Shown: positions 18,206-27,204 of the stretch, in pieces
Layout of the letters: the number at the start of each line of letters is the position of its first letter
How positions within the stretch are numbered: the first letter of the stretch is position 1
Source of the DNA: Paralcaligenes ureilyticus
GTDB taxonomy: Bacteria; Pseudomonadota; Gammaproteobacteria; Burkholderiales; Burkholderiaceae_B
Length of the DNA stretch: 50,590 bases
NCBI RefSeq assembly: GCF_004346225.1
Contig: NZ_SMAJ01000023.1
Span: 1-50,590, forward strand
Direction of reading: 5' to 3'
The notes under the pieces: model-generated
What the model was told of the DNA's origin: nothing
What the model saw: only the letters and a program-made list of their open reading frames with translations
Databases searched by the model: none
Made by a program: the position numbers and the translations under genes

Positions 18206-18892
18206 ATGCATTTTGATTTCGAAATCATTCTTCGCACGCTGCCTTATGTGTTTGGCACCGGCATGGTGTTCACGATCAAGCTGACGGTGCTGGCGACCGC
18301 CGGAGCCGTGGCGCTGGGCACGTTGTTGGCCATGATGCGGTTGTCGTCCAGCCGAATTTTGTCGGGCATAGCGGGCGGCTATGTCAATTTTCTGCGTTCC
18401 TTGCCGCTGATACTGATCATCTTCTGGTTCTATTTCCTGGTGCCGTATATTGTCGGCTGGGTGACCCGTGCGGGGCATCCTATCGCGGTGGGCGGCTTTA
18501 CCTCTGCGCTGATCACCTTCACCTTGTTCGAGGCGGCGTATTTTTGCGAAATCATGCGTGCCGGCATCCAGTCCATTCCACGTGGCCAGGTGGGCGCCGG
18601 GTATGCGTTGGGCCTGAATTACTGGCAGGTCATGGGGCATATCGTATTGCCGCAGGCATTTCGTAATATGACTCCGGTGTTGCTCACGCAAATGATTGTG
18701 CTGTTTCAGGATACCTCGCTGGTGTATGTGCTGTCGCTCACCGATTTCCTGGGCGCGGCCAACAATGTGGCGCAGCGCGACGGACGTTTGGTTGAAATGT
18801 TTATTTTTGCGGCGGTGGTGTACTTTGTACTTTCGTATACTGCGTCGCTTATTGTCAGAACGCTCGATCGCCGCATGGCGATCGTACGCTAA
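18206..18892 (+). CDS. gltK: Glutamate/aspartate ABC transporter permease GltK
   Basis: Second inner-membrane permease of the importer. The 228-aa product starts MHFDFEIILRTLPYVFGTGMVFTIKLTV. It has five hydrophobic segments and the EAA loop GAGYALGLNYWQVMGHIVLPQAFRNMTPVLLTQMIVLFQDTSLVYVLSLTDFLGAA. AGGGGA stands upstream of ATG 18206. An alternative in-frame start at 18149 lies inside gltJ and lacks family similarity. The gap to gltL is 18 bp. Confidence 0.93.
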   Translation: MHFDFEIILRTLPYVFGTGMVFTIKLTVLATAGAVALGTLLAMMRLSSSRILSGIAGGYVNFLRSLPLILIIFWFYFLVPYIVGWVTRAGHPIAVGGFTSALITFTLFEAAYFCEIMRAGIQSIPRGQVGAGYALGLNYWQVMGHIVLPQAFRNMTPVLLTQMIVLFQDTSLVYVLSLTDFLGAANNVAQRDGRLVEMFIFAAVVYFVLSYTASLIVRTLDRRMAIVR

Positions 18893-18910
18893 GGGTCAGG
18901 AGTTTTCATT

Positions 18911-19645
18911 ATGATCGAATTCAAGAATGTCAGTAAATGGTACGGCTCCTTTCAGGTGTTGACGGATTGCACGACCAAGGTTTCCAAGGGCGAGGTCGTG
19001 GTGATATGCGGCCCGTCTGGGTCCGGTAAATCCACCCTGATAAAAACAGCGAATGCGCTGGAGCCCTTCCAAAAGGGTGAAATCTGGATCGACGGGGTGT
19101 CGGTGGGTGCGCCGGATACCAATTTACCCAAGCTGCGTTCCCGCATTGGCATGGTGTTCCAGCATTTTGAACTGTTTCCGCACTTGTCAGTCATGCGCAA
19201 TCTGGCGCTGGCGCAGGTCAAGGTGCTGGGGCGCAATGAAGACGAGGCGCTCGAGCGAGGCCGAAAATTGCTTGAGCGTGTCGGCTTGACGGGTCATACC
19301 GACAAGTATCCGGGGCAGCTTTCCGGTGGACAGCAGCAACGTGTCGCCATCGCCCGCGCGCTCGCCATGGATCCGCTGGCCATGCTGTTCGACGAACCCA
19401 CCTCGGCGCTCGATCCTGAAATGGTCAACGAGGTGCTCGACGTGATGGTCGATCTGGCCAAGGAAGGGATGACCATGATGGTGGTCACCCACGAAATGGG
19501 TTTTGCCAAGAAAGTGGCCGATCGCGTGGTCTTCATGGATGCGGGATTTATCGTCGAGGATTGTTCCAAAGACGATTTCTTCGATCATCCCGAAGCGCGT
19601 TCCGAGCGCGCCAAGTTCTTCCTGTCCAAGATATTGTCGCATTAA
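18911..19645 (+). CDS. gltL: Glutamate/aspartate ABC transporter ATP-binding protein GltL
   Basis: Cytosolic ATPase subunit. The 244-aa product has Walker [11 protein letters not shown]-loop [11 protein letters not shown], signature [16 protein letters not shown], Walker [14 protein letters not shown] and H-loop VTHEMGFA, all intact. It is the last gene of the operon and is closed by an inward-facing REP pair 10 bp after the stop codon, beyond which the convergent MFS gene ends. Confidence 0.95.
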   Translation: MIEFKNVSKWYGSFQVLTDCTTKVSKGEVVVICGPSGSGKSTLIKTANALEPFQKGEIWIDGVSVGAPDTNLPKLRSRIGMVFQHFELFPHLSVMRNLALAQVKVLGRNEDEALERGRKLLERVGLTGHTDKYPGQLSGGQQQRVAIARALAMDPLAMLFDEPTSALDPEMVNEVLDVMVDLAKEGMTMMVVTHEMGFAKKVADRVVFMDAGFIVEDCSKDDFFDHPEARSERAKFFLSKILSH

Positions 19646-19654
19646 GCGCATTGG

Positions 19655-19720
19655 TGGCACCCACAAGGGGTGCCGCTACAAAAACGCAGCCCCAGGTAGC
19701 GGCACCCCTTGTGGGTGCCA
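19655..19720. repeat. Inward-facing REP pair (GGCACCC stems)
   Basis: The minus-orientation hairpin GGCACCC-ACAAG-GGGTGCC (19656-19674) plus GCTACA is followed after about 15 bp by GTAGC plus GGCACCC-CTTGT-GGGTGCC (19701-19719). The two halves can also pair with each other over their full length. It fills the gap between convergent gltL and the MFS gene. Confidence 0.9.
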
Positions 19721-19745
19721 CCATCCTTCCAGTCTGCCACCGATC

Positions 19746-20960
19746 CTACGCACCGACAGCCCCGATCTCATTGCGGCGGTCGTAATACCATAGCCACAGC
19801 AAAGCCGCCAAAATAACCGCCACGAACGGGAACACAATCATATTGACGGCAGTCCAGCCCCCGGTTGCCAAAACGTGCCCCGATGAGAAAGAGGCGACCG
19901 CCACGCAGCCGAATACCAGGAAATCATTGAGGGCTTGCACGCGGTTTTTTTCCTCTGGCCGATAGCAGTCTGTGACCATGGACGTTGCGCCTATAAAGCC
20001 GAAGTTCCAGCCGGCGCCCAAAAGAATCAGGGTTAGCCAGAAATGTGCAACGCTAAGCCCCGAAAGAGCAACAATGCCGGCCACGGCGATCAGAATCAGC
20101 CCCAGCGTCGTCATGAGGATTTTGCCGAAGCGCTCGATCAGATGGCCGGTGAAAAAGCTGGGGCCGTACATCGCCAATATATGCCACTGGATACCCAGCG
20201 TTGCGTCTTGCACGGAATGGCCGCAACCGATCATCGCCAGCGGCGTGGCGGTCATCAGGAAATTCATGAGCCCATAGGAAATGACACCGGCCAGGACCGC
20301 TATAACGAAGCGCGGGGACCGGGCGATTTCGGACAAAGGCCGTCCACCGTGCACCGATTGCTGTTTGGGGGAGGGGGGTGGCGTGCGCAAGCACATAACC
20401 AGGGGAATGGCCAGCGCAGCAACGCCCGCCTGGGCCACGAACGAGGCAGCAAAAGGGATGGCGGGCCAGATATCGCGAGTAAGAATAATGGCCTGGGCGG
20501 CGATAATCGCGCCGAACAGACCGCCCACCATGACCCACGCAATGGCTCGAGTGCGAAATGCCGGTGGGGCCGCGTCGGCGGCGGCAAACCGGTAGCTCTG
20601 CACATAGGCGGCATACAGGCCCGAAAATAGAGTGCCCAGGCAAAAAACCAGGAAGGCGTGGCTGAAAATACCGTAAGCGGCGGTCAGTCCTGCCGCAATG
20701 CCCAACAGAGTGCCGATGAAGTAGCCATTGCGGCGCCCCAGGCGTTTCATGACCATGGCTGCGGGTATCGTGCCAAAAGCGAGCCCCAGGCTGTAGATGC
20801 TGACAGGCACCGTAGCCAGGTCGGGCCTGCTGGCAAGCTGTTGGCCCGCCAGCCCGCCCAAGGCTATGACAATGGCCGGATTGGCGCCCCCCAGGGCTTG
20901 CAGGCACGATAGCGTAAAGGCATTGCGTTTCTCAGAGGGGTGGGACGCGGTCTCGATCAT
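19746..20960 (-). CDS. Major facilitator superfamily transporter, substrate unknown
   Basis: The 404-aa product has about 12 hydrophobic segments. The loop after the second or third helix reads MKRLGRRNGYFIGT, a recognisable MFS motif A variant, and the second half repeats the pattern (GHLIERFGKILMTTLGLIL). No substrate-specific motif is recognised. The start is uncertain: ATG 20960 has AAGGG upstream and is preferred; ATG 20984 would add 8 residues. Either start lies inside the 3' end of ubiC (overlap 29-53 bp), so the two are probably translationally linked. That does not by itself imply a role in quinone synthesis. Confidence 0.82.
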   Translation of the reverse strand: MIETASHPSEKRNAFTLSCLQALGGANPAIVIALGGLAGQQLASRPDLATVPVSIYSLGLAFGTIPAAMVMKRLGRRNGYFIGTLLGIAAGLTAAYGIFSHAFLVFCLGTLFSGLYAAYVQSYRFAAADAAPPAFRTRAIAWVMVGGLFGAIIAAQAIILTRDIWPAIPFAASFVAQAGVAALAIPLVMCLRTPPPSPKQQSVHGGRPLSEIARSPRFVIAVLAGVISYGLMNFLMTATPLAMIGCGHSVQDATLGIQWHILAMYGPSFFTGHLIERFGKILMTTLGLILIAVAGIVALSGLSVAHFWLTLILLGAGWNFGFIGATSMVTDCYRPEEKNRVQALNDFLVFGCVAVASFSSGHVLATGGWTAVNMIVFPFVAVILAALLWLWYYDRRNEIGAVGA

Positions 20961-21582
20961 GAGGGCCCTTGGGTTGGCTGGCATGGGACGGGTGGCTGGA
21001 TGGAATGGTCGGATCGTAAGTCAGTTTGGCGGCGAGTGGCCAAAAGTCGGGTAAAAAACATTCGGCTACGACCAAAGGCCGGCAAGACCGCCAAAAAACC
21101 GAGCAGCGAGCCAACAACGCTTCTGCCGGTGGAGCCTGGCGGCCGAAGGTACGTTTTATCGTTGCGTAAAAGGGTTGCTGCGAATCGAGACGTCGGGAAA
21201 AAAAACCGGAGCGTGTGATTTGCGGGTTGCCGTACAGCATATCGGCCAGGGGCCGGGTGCTTAACCGTCGCATGCCTTGCCACCAGCTATGCGATGCGCC
21301 AAGCAAGGTAAAGCTGCGGGCGACTACACTGTCGATGCCATCGATGCTCATCATGATTTCTCGCATCCAGATGGGGGATTTGGGCGGCAGCCCAAGCAGC
21401 CAGGCTTCGGCCGGGTTGAGGCTGTCGGCCTGCTCTCGGACGACCTGTAGCCGGACTTGGCCGATTTGGCGCAGCCCCGCGGTGAGAGCTTCGGGGCGCG
21501 TCAGCCAGTATTTTTGTATGTGGGTAAACGATGGAGCAGCGGTGGTTTGCCAGCCGCTGCGGTCGGCAGGATGCAGTTTCAT
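20932..21582 (-). CDS. ubiC: Chorismate--pyruvate lyase UbiC
   Basis: Converts chorismate to 4-hydroxybenzoate and pyruvate, the first committed step of ubiquinone synthesis. The 216-aa product shows the family features: an N-terminal WLTRPEALTAGLRQIG, VWMREI-like segment PIWMREIMM, ARSFTL, MLYGNPQITRS and ARCSVFW, and the catalytic Glu in LVVAECFLPDF. It is longer at the C-terminus than E. coli UbiC (165 aa), with a Pro/Ser/His-rich tail that overlaps the MFS start. UbiA, which usually follows, is not here; an MFS gene takes that place. It is divergent from the pseudouridine synthase with only 36 bp between starts. Confidence 0.9.
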   Translation of the reverse strand: MKLHPADRSGWQTTAAPSFTHIQKYWLTRPEALTAGLRQIGQVRLQVVREQADSLNPAEAWLLGLPPKSPIWMREIMMSIDGIDSVVARSFTLLGASHSWWQGMRRLSTRPLADMLYGNPQITRSGFFSRRLDSQQPFYATIKRTFGRQAPPAEALLARCSVFWRSCRPLVVAECFLPDFWPLAAKLTYDPTIPSSHPSHASQPKGPHDRDRVPPL

Positions 21583-21618
21583 AAAGCGTATTATCGCTAA
21601 ACTCTTACAATATTGTTT

Positions 21619-22353
21619 ATGGAAAAAATACGGATTTCAAAATTGATGGCCGAGCGCGGCCTGTGTTCGCGCCGCGAGGCGGATGCTTATATCGAACGCG
21701 GATGGGTGCGCGTAGACGGCGTGGTGATATCCGAGCTTGGCAGCAAAGCTTTTCCGGATCAAAAAATTACGCTCGAACGGCAGGCGCAGCGGCGCCAGAC
21801 CTCGCGGATAACCATTCTGCTCAACAAGCCTGTGGGATATGTGTCCGGCCAGGCTGAAAGCGGCTATCGGCCGGCGGTTTCGCTGATCGACGCGCGTTCG
21901 CGTTATAAGGTGGACAAGTCGCCCCTGCGTTTCGAGCCGAACCATTTACGCGGGCTCGCGCCGGCAGGCCGCCTGGATATCGACTCGCAGGGCTTGCTGG
22001 TCCTGACGCAGGATGGCCGTATTGCAAGGCAACTGATCAGCGACGATTCCGACATCGATAAAGAGTATCTGGTGCGGGTGCAGGGGCGAATCGCAGGGAA
22101 CGGCTTGGCGCTCCTCAATCATGGGCTGATGCTTGATGGCAAGCCCTTGCAGCAAGCCGAAGTTGCCTGGCAAAACGAGGATCAGTTGCGGTTTGTGTTG
22201 CGCGAAGGTAAAAAGCGGCAAATCCGGCGTATGTGCGAGCAGGTTGGGCTGAAGGTTATCGGGTTGAAACGGGTACGCATAGGCCGCATTGTTCTGGGCG
22301 ATCTGCCGCCCGGGCAATGGCGCTACCTGAAAGAGGGCGAGCGGTTTGCGTGA
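21619..22353 (+). CDS. RsuA/RluF-family pseudouridine synthase
   Basis: RNA-modifying enzyme that isomerises a uridine in ribosomal RNA; closest in pattern to RluF (23S rRNA U2604). The 244-aa product has an N-terminal S4 RNA-binding domain ([29 protein letters not shown]), the [11 protein letters not shown] motif, the catalytic Asp in [25 protein letters not shown], and [29 protein letters not shown] 21619 is chosen; an in-frame TTG lies 6 bp upstream. No ribosome binding site is visible. TACAAT (21606-21611) lies so close that the mRNA could be leaderless, though no -35 is clear. RluF is preferred over RsuA, RluB or RluE, but the site is inferred. Confidence 0.85.
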   Translation: MEKIRISKLMAERGLCSRREADAYIERGWVRVDGVVISELGSKAFPDQKITLERQAQRRQTSRITILLNKPVGYVSGQAESGYRPAVSLIDARSRYKVDKSPLRFEPNHLRGLAPAGRLDIDSQGLLVLTQDGRIARQLISDDSDIDKEYLVRVQGRIAGNGLALLNHGLMLDGKPLQQAEVAWQNEDQLRFVLREGKKRQIRRMCEQVGLKVIGLKRVRIGRIVLGDLPPGQWRYLKEGERFA

Positions 22354-22359
22354 GGGGTG

Positions 22360-22427
22360 TGGCACCCACAAGGGGTGCCGCTACAACATACCCGTCGCTC
22401 ACGTAGCGGCAGCCCTTGTGGCTGCCA
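22360..22427. repeat. Inward-facing REP pair with two different stems
   Basis: GGCACCC-ACAAG-GGGTGCC (22361-22379) plus GCTACA, then about 17 bp, then GTAGC plus GGCAGCC-CTTGT-GGCTGCC (22408-22426). It separates the convergent pseudouridine synthase and rlmJ genes. The members belong to different stem types, so the pair did not arise by simple inverted duplication. Confidence 0.9.
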
Positions 22428-22460
22428 TCTATCCCCCAAAACAGATTTGTCGAGAACGCC

Positions 22461-23324
22461 TCAGGCCCCTTTAGGATATTGCGTCAGCGTAAACCCCGCA
22501 TTGTCATCCTGGCCAAGCTTTTCGCGTAGCCAGGGCAGCGCCTGTTCCAGTTCCTTGTACAGGGTCCAGGGTGGGTTCACCACGAACATGCCACTGCCGT
22601 GCAGGCCATAGCCGTCGCTCGCGGGCTTGCACACGGTGAGTGTGGTGTGCACCCAGGAATCGACTTCCAGGCGTTCCAGCGAACGCGCAAGTTCGTGCGA
22701 TTCGCCACGTTGAACCAGTGGATACCAAACGATGAAACAACCAGTTGCGAATCGTGTGAGACCGTCGCGGACGGCTTGCAGGGTCTTGCGATAGTCGCGT
22801 TTATCCTCGTACGACGGGTCGATCAGGATCAGGCCGCGCCGCGGCGGTGGCGGCAGCAGGGCTTTCAGGCCCTTGAAGCCATCGCTTTCATAAACGGCGG
22901 TCTGGCGCAAGGTCAACCGGCCTTGCCGCCCCAGGTTTTGCTTCAGCACGTCGATCTCGGAGGGATGCATTTCGAATAATCGCAAGCGGTCCTGGCTTCG
23001 AAGCGCGTGCAAAGCCAGCCAGGGTGAGCCGGGATACAAATTGGCCAGTCCGTCCGGGTTGAAATGCAGCACGGCATTCAAATAGCGATCGATCAAGGCA
23101 GGCATGGTATCGGCGCCCAATAGTCGATCCAGCCCATCGACGCATTCGCCACTTTGAGCCGCCCAATCGCCCGTCAGGTCGTAAATGCCTGCGCCGGCAT
23201 GGGTGTCTATGACCCAGTAGGGCGTCTCCTTGCGATTGAAATAATCCAGAATGTGCACGAAAACGGCATGTTTCAGTACATCGGCATGATTGCCTGCATG
23301 GAATGCGTGTCGGTAACTGAACAA
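22461..23324 (-). CDS. rlmJ: 23S rRNA (adenine-2030-N6)-methyltransferase RlmJ
   Basis: SAM-dependent methyltransferase of 23S rRNA A2030. The 287-aa product begins FSYRHAFHAGNHADVLKH, the family N-terminus, and has the motif DTHAGAGIYDL for SAM and LILIDPSYEDKRDY, the DPPY-type catalytic motif. The frame has no ATG near the start. The first possible codon is a TTG at 23342, but a second TTG at 23324 puts MFSYRHAFHAGNH exactly at the family start and has GAGAC upstream, so it is preferred. It lies 21 bp downstream of ugpQ on the same strand, probably one transcript. Confidence 0.9.
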   Translation of the reverse strand: MFSYRHAFHAGNHADVLKHAVFVHILDYFNRKETPYWVIDTHAGAGIYDLTGDWAAQSGECVDGLDRLLGADTMPALIDRYLNAVLHFNPDGLANLYPGSPWLALHALRSQDRLRLFEMHPSEIDVLKQNLGRQGRLTLRQTAVYESDGFKGLKALLPPPPRRGLILIDPSYEDKRDYRKTLQAVRDGLTRFATGCFIVWYPLVQRGESHELARSLERLEVDSWVHTTLTVCKPASDGYGLHGSGMFVVNPPWTLYKELEQALPWLREKLGQDDNAGFTLTQYPKGA

Positions 23325-23345
23325 AGTGGCGTCTCGCGTCAAGAA

Positions 23346-24098
23346 TTAGAAATGGGGACTTAAGGTGTCGATTGCGTCGGTGAAAATGGCGTCGCAACCC
23401 CAGTCGAACAGTTCGCGCGCACGTGCGGCGTCGTTGACGGTCCAGACCGCAATTTTATAGCCTGCGGCGCGTACGGTGCGAACCACCTCTTTGGTCGTGT
23501 TCCGGTCGCCCATGTTCACGCTGACACATTTCAGGCGTTGCACGCGAGTCAGCCAGTCTGCCGGTAGCGCTCCGTCTATGAGCAAGGCTCTGGGTAGCTC
23601 CGGTGCCGCCTTTAGTGCGGATTCGAGTGCAATTTCCGAAAACGACGATAGCAAAGGCGCAACGGCGGCGCCGGCCCATAGCTGTCGTGCGATAAGAGCG
23701 ACTTGAGTGCCTGTTTCGGCCTCGGCGCCGGTATGCGGCTTGATTTCGATATTGCTGAATATATTGTTGGCCAGCGTAAAGGCGGCTATGGCATATAAGG
23801 TGGGAATGGGTTCGCCTGCGTAAGGTTTGGAGTGCCAGCCGCCGAAATCGAGTTTGGCCAATTCATTGTAGGTCTGGTCGGCGGCATTGCCCGTGCCGTT
23901 GGAGCTGCGGTCGACCGTGTCGTCGTGCAGCAAAACAGGTACGCCGTCGCGACTTAGCTTGACATCGTATTCCATCATCGAAAAACCGTGTTCGGCCCCC
24001 AGCCGCATCGATGCCAGCGTGTTTTCGGGCGCCAGGCGGCCCGCTCCGCGGTGAGCGATCATTTTTGGATAGGGCCAGGAAATTTTACTTTCTGACAT
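23346..24098 (-). CDS. ugpQ: Glycerophosphodiester phosphodiesterase
   Basis: Cytosolic enzyme that hydrolyses glycerophosphodiesters to glycerol-3-phosphate and an alcohol. The 250-aa product has no signal peptide, so it resembles UgpQ rather than periplasmic GlpQ. Motifs: MIAHRGAGRLAPENTLASMRLGAEHGFSMMEYDVKLSRDGVPVLLHDDTVDRSSNGTG with the catalytic His residues and the Glu/Asp metal ligands, IEIKPH, and AVWTVNDAARARELFDWGCDAIFTDAID at the end. ATG 24098 is chosen because AAGGA lies upstream and it fits the family start. No ugpBAEC uptake genes are nearby. It is divergent from ppiD. Confidence 0.93.
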   Translation of the reverse strand: MSESKISWPYPKMIAHRGAGRLAPENTLASMRLGAEHGFSMMEYDVKLSRDGVPVLLHDDTVDRSSNGTGNAADQTYNELAKLDFGGWHSKPYAGEPIPTLYAIAAFTLANNIFSNIEIKPHTGAEAETGTQVALIARQLWAGAAVAPLLSSFSEIALESALKAAPELPRALLIDGALPADWLTRVQRLKCVSVNMGDRNTTKEVVRTVRAAGYKIAVWTVNDAARARELFDWGCDAIFTDAIDTLSPHF

Positions 24099-24234
24099 TT
24101 TGTTGTGTCCTTCGTTAAACTGGGTTGCCAGCAGCGATTTTATTGCTATGGCATAGCATACCTTCAAGCCGATGCGTGGGAGATGGTAAACTGCCAGAAA
24201 AATTCTTATGTTCTTAGGCAGGGTTCCTTTATCG

Positions 24235-24259
24235 AGGCGATACCGGTTCGCCTTTTTTT
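24235..24259 (+). terminator. Intrinsic terminator-like hairpin upstream of ppiD
   Basis: Stem AGGCGA (24235-24240) / TCGCCT (24248-24253), 7-nt loop, running into seven T residues (24253-24259). It lies 53 bp before the ppiD start, with no plus-strand gene upstream, since ugpQ runs the other way. It would end a short transcript of unknown nature or attenuate ppiD. A TATAAA hexamer directly downstream (24262-24267) has no matching -35. Confidence 0.7.
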
Positions 24260-24312
24260 GGTATAAATCGTCGTGCCCGGCTTGATCCGGGGCGCGAGAC
24301 AGCGAGTCATTA

Positions 24313-26280
24313 ATGTTCGATTTTATTCGTACTCACCAGCGCTTGATGCAGCTTTTGTTGCTGGTGCTGATTCTCCCGTCATTTGCCTTGATTGGCGTAA
24401 GCGGATACAGCACTTATGTGTCGGGTGACCACGATCTGGTCAAGGTGGCTGGGTCGGCGATTACGGTGCAAGAGTTCGATCAGGCAAGGCGCAATCAGCT
24501 GCAGCAGTTGCAGCAAAGCAATCCAGGCGGTTTCGACCCCAGCTCGCTGGATAACGAGCCCGCGCGCAAGGCTCTGCTCGAATCATTGATCGATCGTCGC
24601 GTGCTGGTTTTGGCCGCCACCAAGGAACGCTTCAATGTATCGGACAGGACGCTGCGTCAGGCTATCGCCTCCATTCCCGAGCTGCAAGTCAACGGGCAGT
24701 TTTCCGCCGAGCGTTACAGCGATGTTCTGAAGTCCATGGGTGCGACCAGCAAGGATTTTGAACAAAGCCGCCGGGCTGAGCTGTCGATCGACCGGGTGTT
24801 GGGCCCCGTGGCGATTACGGCCCATGTGCCCAAGCCCATATTGAACTCCATAGAGCAGGCATTGACGGCGCAGCGCACGGTGCGCCTGCGCACGTATGCG
24901 GCGGCCGATTATGCCAAGGACATTACCGTTACCGATGCCGACATCAAGGCCTGGTATGACCAAAACCCCCAAAAGTTGAAATTGCCCGAACAGGTCAGCA
25001 TTCAGTATCTGTTGCTCAACGAAGCAGCCGCCATGCAAGGCCTGCCGGCTACCAGTACCCACGATCTGCAAAAATATTACGAGCAGAACAAAGCGCATTA
25101 TGCGCAGCCCGCGCGCGTCATGCTCAGCCATATACTGATTTCCGTGCCGGTCGGTGCTACAGATGCCCAGCGTGAGACGGCACTGCAGAAGGCCCAGCAA
25201 ATCGCCAAAGAGGTTGCGGCCGACAAAAGCAACTTTGCCGATATCGCCCGAGCCCAGTCGCAGGATGCGGGCACGGCCAAAGAAGGCGGCCGCTTGGGAT
25301 GGATTACCAAAGGGTCCTGGCCTGCTACGCTTGAAACAGCGGTTTTCGCCTTGAAAAAGGGTGAGCTGTCCGCGCCGGTCGACGGGCCGGGCGGCTACCA
25401 CATTTTTCTGGCCGATGATGTGCAGCCGGAAAAAATCCAATCGTTCGACGAGGTCAAATCGAAGGTTGAGACCGAGGTTCGCCGTCAGCTTGCCGCCGAT
25501 CACTTCGCCGATATGGCGACCAAGCTCACGAGCCTGGTGTATGACAATCAAAGCAGCTTGCAACCGGCGGCCGACACATTGGGCCTGAAGGTTAAAACGG
25601 CCAGCGGGATTGCCCGCGAACGCTTGCTGCCGGCCGACGAGATCGGTGACGGAGCGGCGGCCGCGAGCCCCGATGCGGCGGTGCTGGGCGACGCCCGCGT
25701 ACGGCGCGCCTTATTCTCCAGTCAGGTTCTTGTCGACAAGCAAAACTCGGGAGTGATTGAAATTTCGCCCGATACCATGGTGGCGGTTCGGGTTCAAAAA
25801 CTAAGCCCGGCCCAGGTTCCGGCGATCGATAAAGTTTCGTCCTTGATACGTCAGCAGTTGTTGGCGGAACGGTCGCTGGCGGCGGCCGAGAAGGCAGGCG
25901 AAAGCGCCCTGGCCGGGTTTGAAAAAGAAGCGGCTGCGAAGGTGCCCGACGGATTCGGCGCGCCATTGGCCATCAGCCGCATCAATCCGCAAGGCCTCGA
26001 TAAGCAGACCATCGATGTCGCTCTGTCGGCCTCTACGCAATCCTTGCCGGTATATCAGGGTATAAAGAATGCCCAAGGCTATGTGGTGGTGCGCATCGAG
26101 CAAGCGTCGGCGGGCAAATCCGATAACCCGTTGCTGGCCACCTTGCCCACTGAGCTATCCCAAGCCTGGGGGCATGCACAAGAAAATGCGGTGCTGGGTG
26201 CGTTGCGCAGCGAAAGCAAAATTAAAATGCTGCCCGAGGCCGACAAGGCGCTGGCCGGTGAAGCGACTCAGGGCGGATAA
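24313..26280 (+). CDS. ppiD: Periplasmic folding chaperone PpiD (SurA-N and rotamase domains)
   Basis: Inner-membrane-anchored periplasmic chaperone at the exit of the Sec translocon. The 655-aa product has a single N-terminal membrane segment (about 12-34, LMQLLLLVLILPSFALIGVSGY), a SurA-like chaperone domain (about 35-260), a parvulin-type domain (about 270-375: ARVMLSHILISVP, FADIARAQSQDAGTAKEGGRLGWITKGS, GPGGYHIFLADDV) and a C-terminal helical part. The usual upstream neighbours, lon and hupB, are absent. An EamA gene follows after 15 bp. Confidence 0.92.
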   Translation: MFDFIRTHQRLMQLLLLVLILPSFALIGVSGYSTYVSGDHDLVKVAGSAITVQEFDQARRNQLQQLQQSNPGGFDPSSLDNEPARKALLESLIDRRVLVLAATKERFNVSDRTLRQAIASIPELQVNGQFSAERYSDVLKSMGATSKDFEQSRRAELSIDRVLGPVAITAHVPKPILNSIEQALTAQRTVRLRTYAAADYAKDITVTDADIKAWYDQNPQKLKLPEQVSIQYLLLNEAAAMQGLPATSTHDLQKYYEQNKAHYAQPARVMLSHILISVPVGATDAQRETALQKAQQIAKEVAADKSNFADIARAQSQDAGTAKEGGRLGWITKGSWPATLETAVFALKKGELSAPVDGPGGYHIFLADDVQPEKIQSFDEVKSKVETEVRRQLAADHFADMATKLTSLVYDNQSSLQPAADTLGLKVKTASGIARERLLPADEIGDGAAAASPDAAVLGDARVRRALFSSQVLVDKQNSGVIEISPDTMVAVRVQKLSPAQVPAIDKVSSLIRQQLLAERSLAAAEKAGESALAGFEKEAAAKVPDGFGAPLAISRINPQGLDKQTIDVALSASTQSLPVYQGIKNAQGYVVVRIEQASAGKSDNPLLATLPTELSQAWGHAQENAVLGALRSESKIKMLPEADKALAGEATQGG

Positions 26281-26295
26281 CGGCCTGTCTCGGCA

Positions 26296-27180
26296 ATGCT
26301 GGTGCGCAAGGCAAATGCCGCCATGATTCTGTTGGCGGTATTGTTTGTCTTTATCTGGTCTACGGGCTTTATTGTCGGCAAGGCAATAGTGCCTTACGCC
26401 GACCCTACCCTGTTTTTGCTTGTTCGGGTGGTGATGGCTGCGTTGATGTTCTCGGGCATTGCGCTGTATGTCAAGGCACAGTGGCCCGCCCGCAGGGAAA
26501 TTCCCAAGCACTTGCTGGCCGGCATGCTTTTGCAAGGGCTATATCTTTCGGGTACCTATTGGGCGATTGCCGGGGGGTTGCCCCCCGCGATCATGGCCTT
26601 GCTCGGCGCCCTGCAACCTATCCTGACGGCATTTTTGGCTATACCGGTGCTCAAGGAAATGCCTACGCGCCGGATATGGCTCGGCCTGATCTTGGGCTTG
26701 CTCGGGGTATTCCTTGTCATCGAGCCGGCGTTGGCGGTTGGCGGACATCACGGGTTTTCTGCCGGCGTGCTGCTGATCGCATTGCTCGCCATTGCTTCGA
26801 TTACCGTTGGCACGGTGCTGCAAAAGACGTCCATTTCAAAGACCGATATACGTGTTTCAACGGCTCTGCAAAATGCAGGCGCGGTGCTGTTCACCGCGTT
26901 CTTCGTCTGGATCCTCGGCGAGCACAGATGGGAATGGTCGCCGCAATTGTGGGGCTCCTTGCTTTGGGCCGCGTTTGTGCTCTCCGGGGTGGGGACGTTT
27001 CTGCTGGTGTGGATTGTGCGGCGAGGGCAGGCCGCAACGGCGTCGTCGCTGATGTTTCTGGCGCCTCCGCTGGCCGCCGTGGAAGCTTACTTTATATTCG
27101 ACGATCGCCTCGGGCCTATTCAACTGGTGGGCTTTGCGATAGCGATAGTCGGTGTAGTGGTGTGTAATAGTCGTCGTTGA
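26296..27180 (+). CDS. EamA/DMT-family inner-membrane transporter
   Basis: The 294-aa product is a typical ten-helix drug/metabolite transporter with two EamA repeats (about 10-140 and 155-290). The first repeat starts LLAVLFVFIWSTGFIVGKAIVPYADPTLFLLVRVVMAALM; the second ends FLAPPLAAVEAYFIFDDRLGPIQLVGFAIAIVGVVVCN. These exporters move amino acids, nucleotides or metabolites; the substrate here is not visible. ATG 26296 is used, though ATG 26323 is possible. It is close behind ppiD and 24 bp ahead of the M23 gene, so probably in the same transcript. Confidence 0.85.
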   Translation: MLVRKANAAMILLAVLFVFIWSTGFIVGKAIVPYADPTLFLLVRVVMAALMFSGIALYVKAQWPARREIPKHLLAGMLLQGLYLSGTYWAIAGGLPPAIMALLGALQPILTAFLAIPVLKEMPTRRIWLGLILGLLGVFLVIEPALAVGGHHGFSAGVLLIALLAIASITVGTVLQKTSISKTDIRVSTALQNAGAVLFTAFFVWILGEHRWEWSPQLWGSLLWAAFVLSGVGTFLLVWIVRRGQAATASSLMFLAPPLAAVEAYFIFDDRLGPIQLVGFAIAIVGVVVCNSRR

Positions 27181-27204
27181 ACACAAAATCAAGAAGCAAA
27201 ATAT

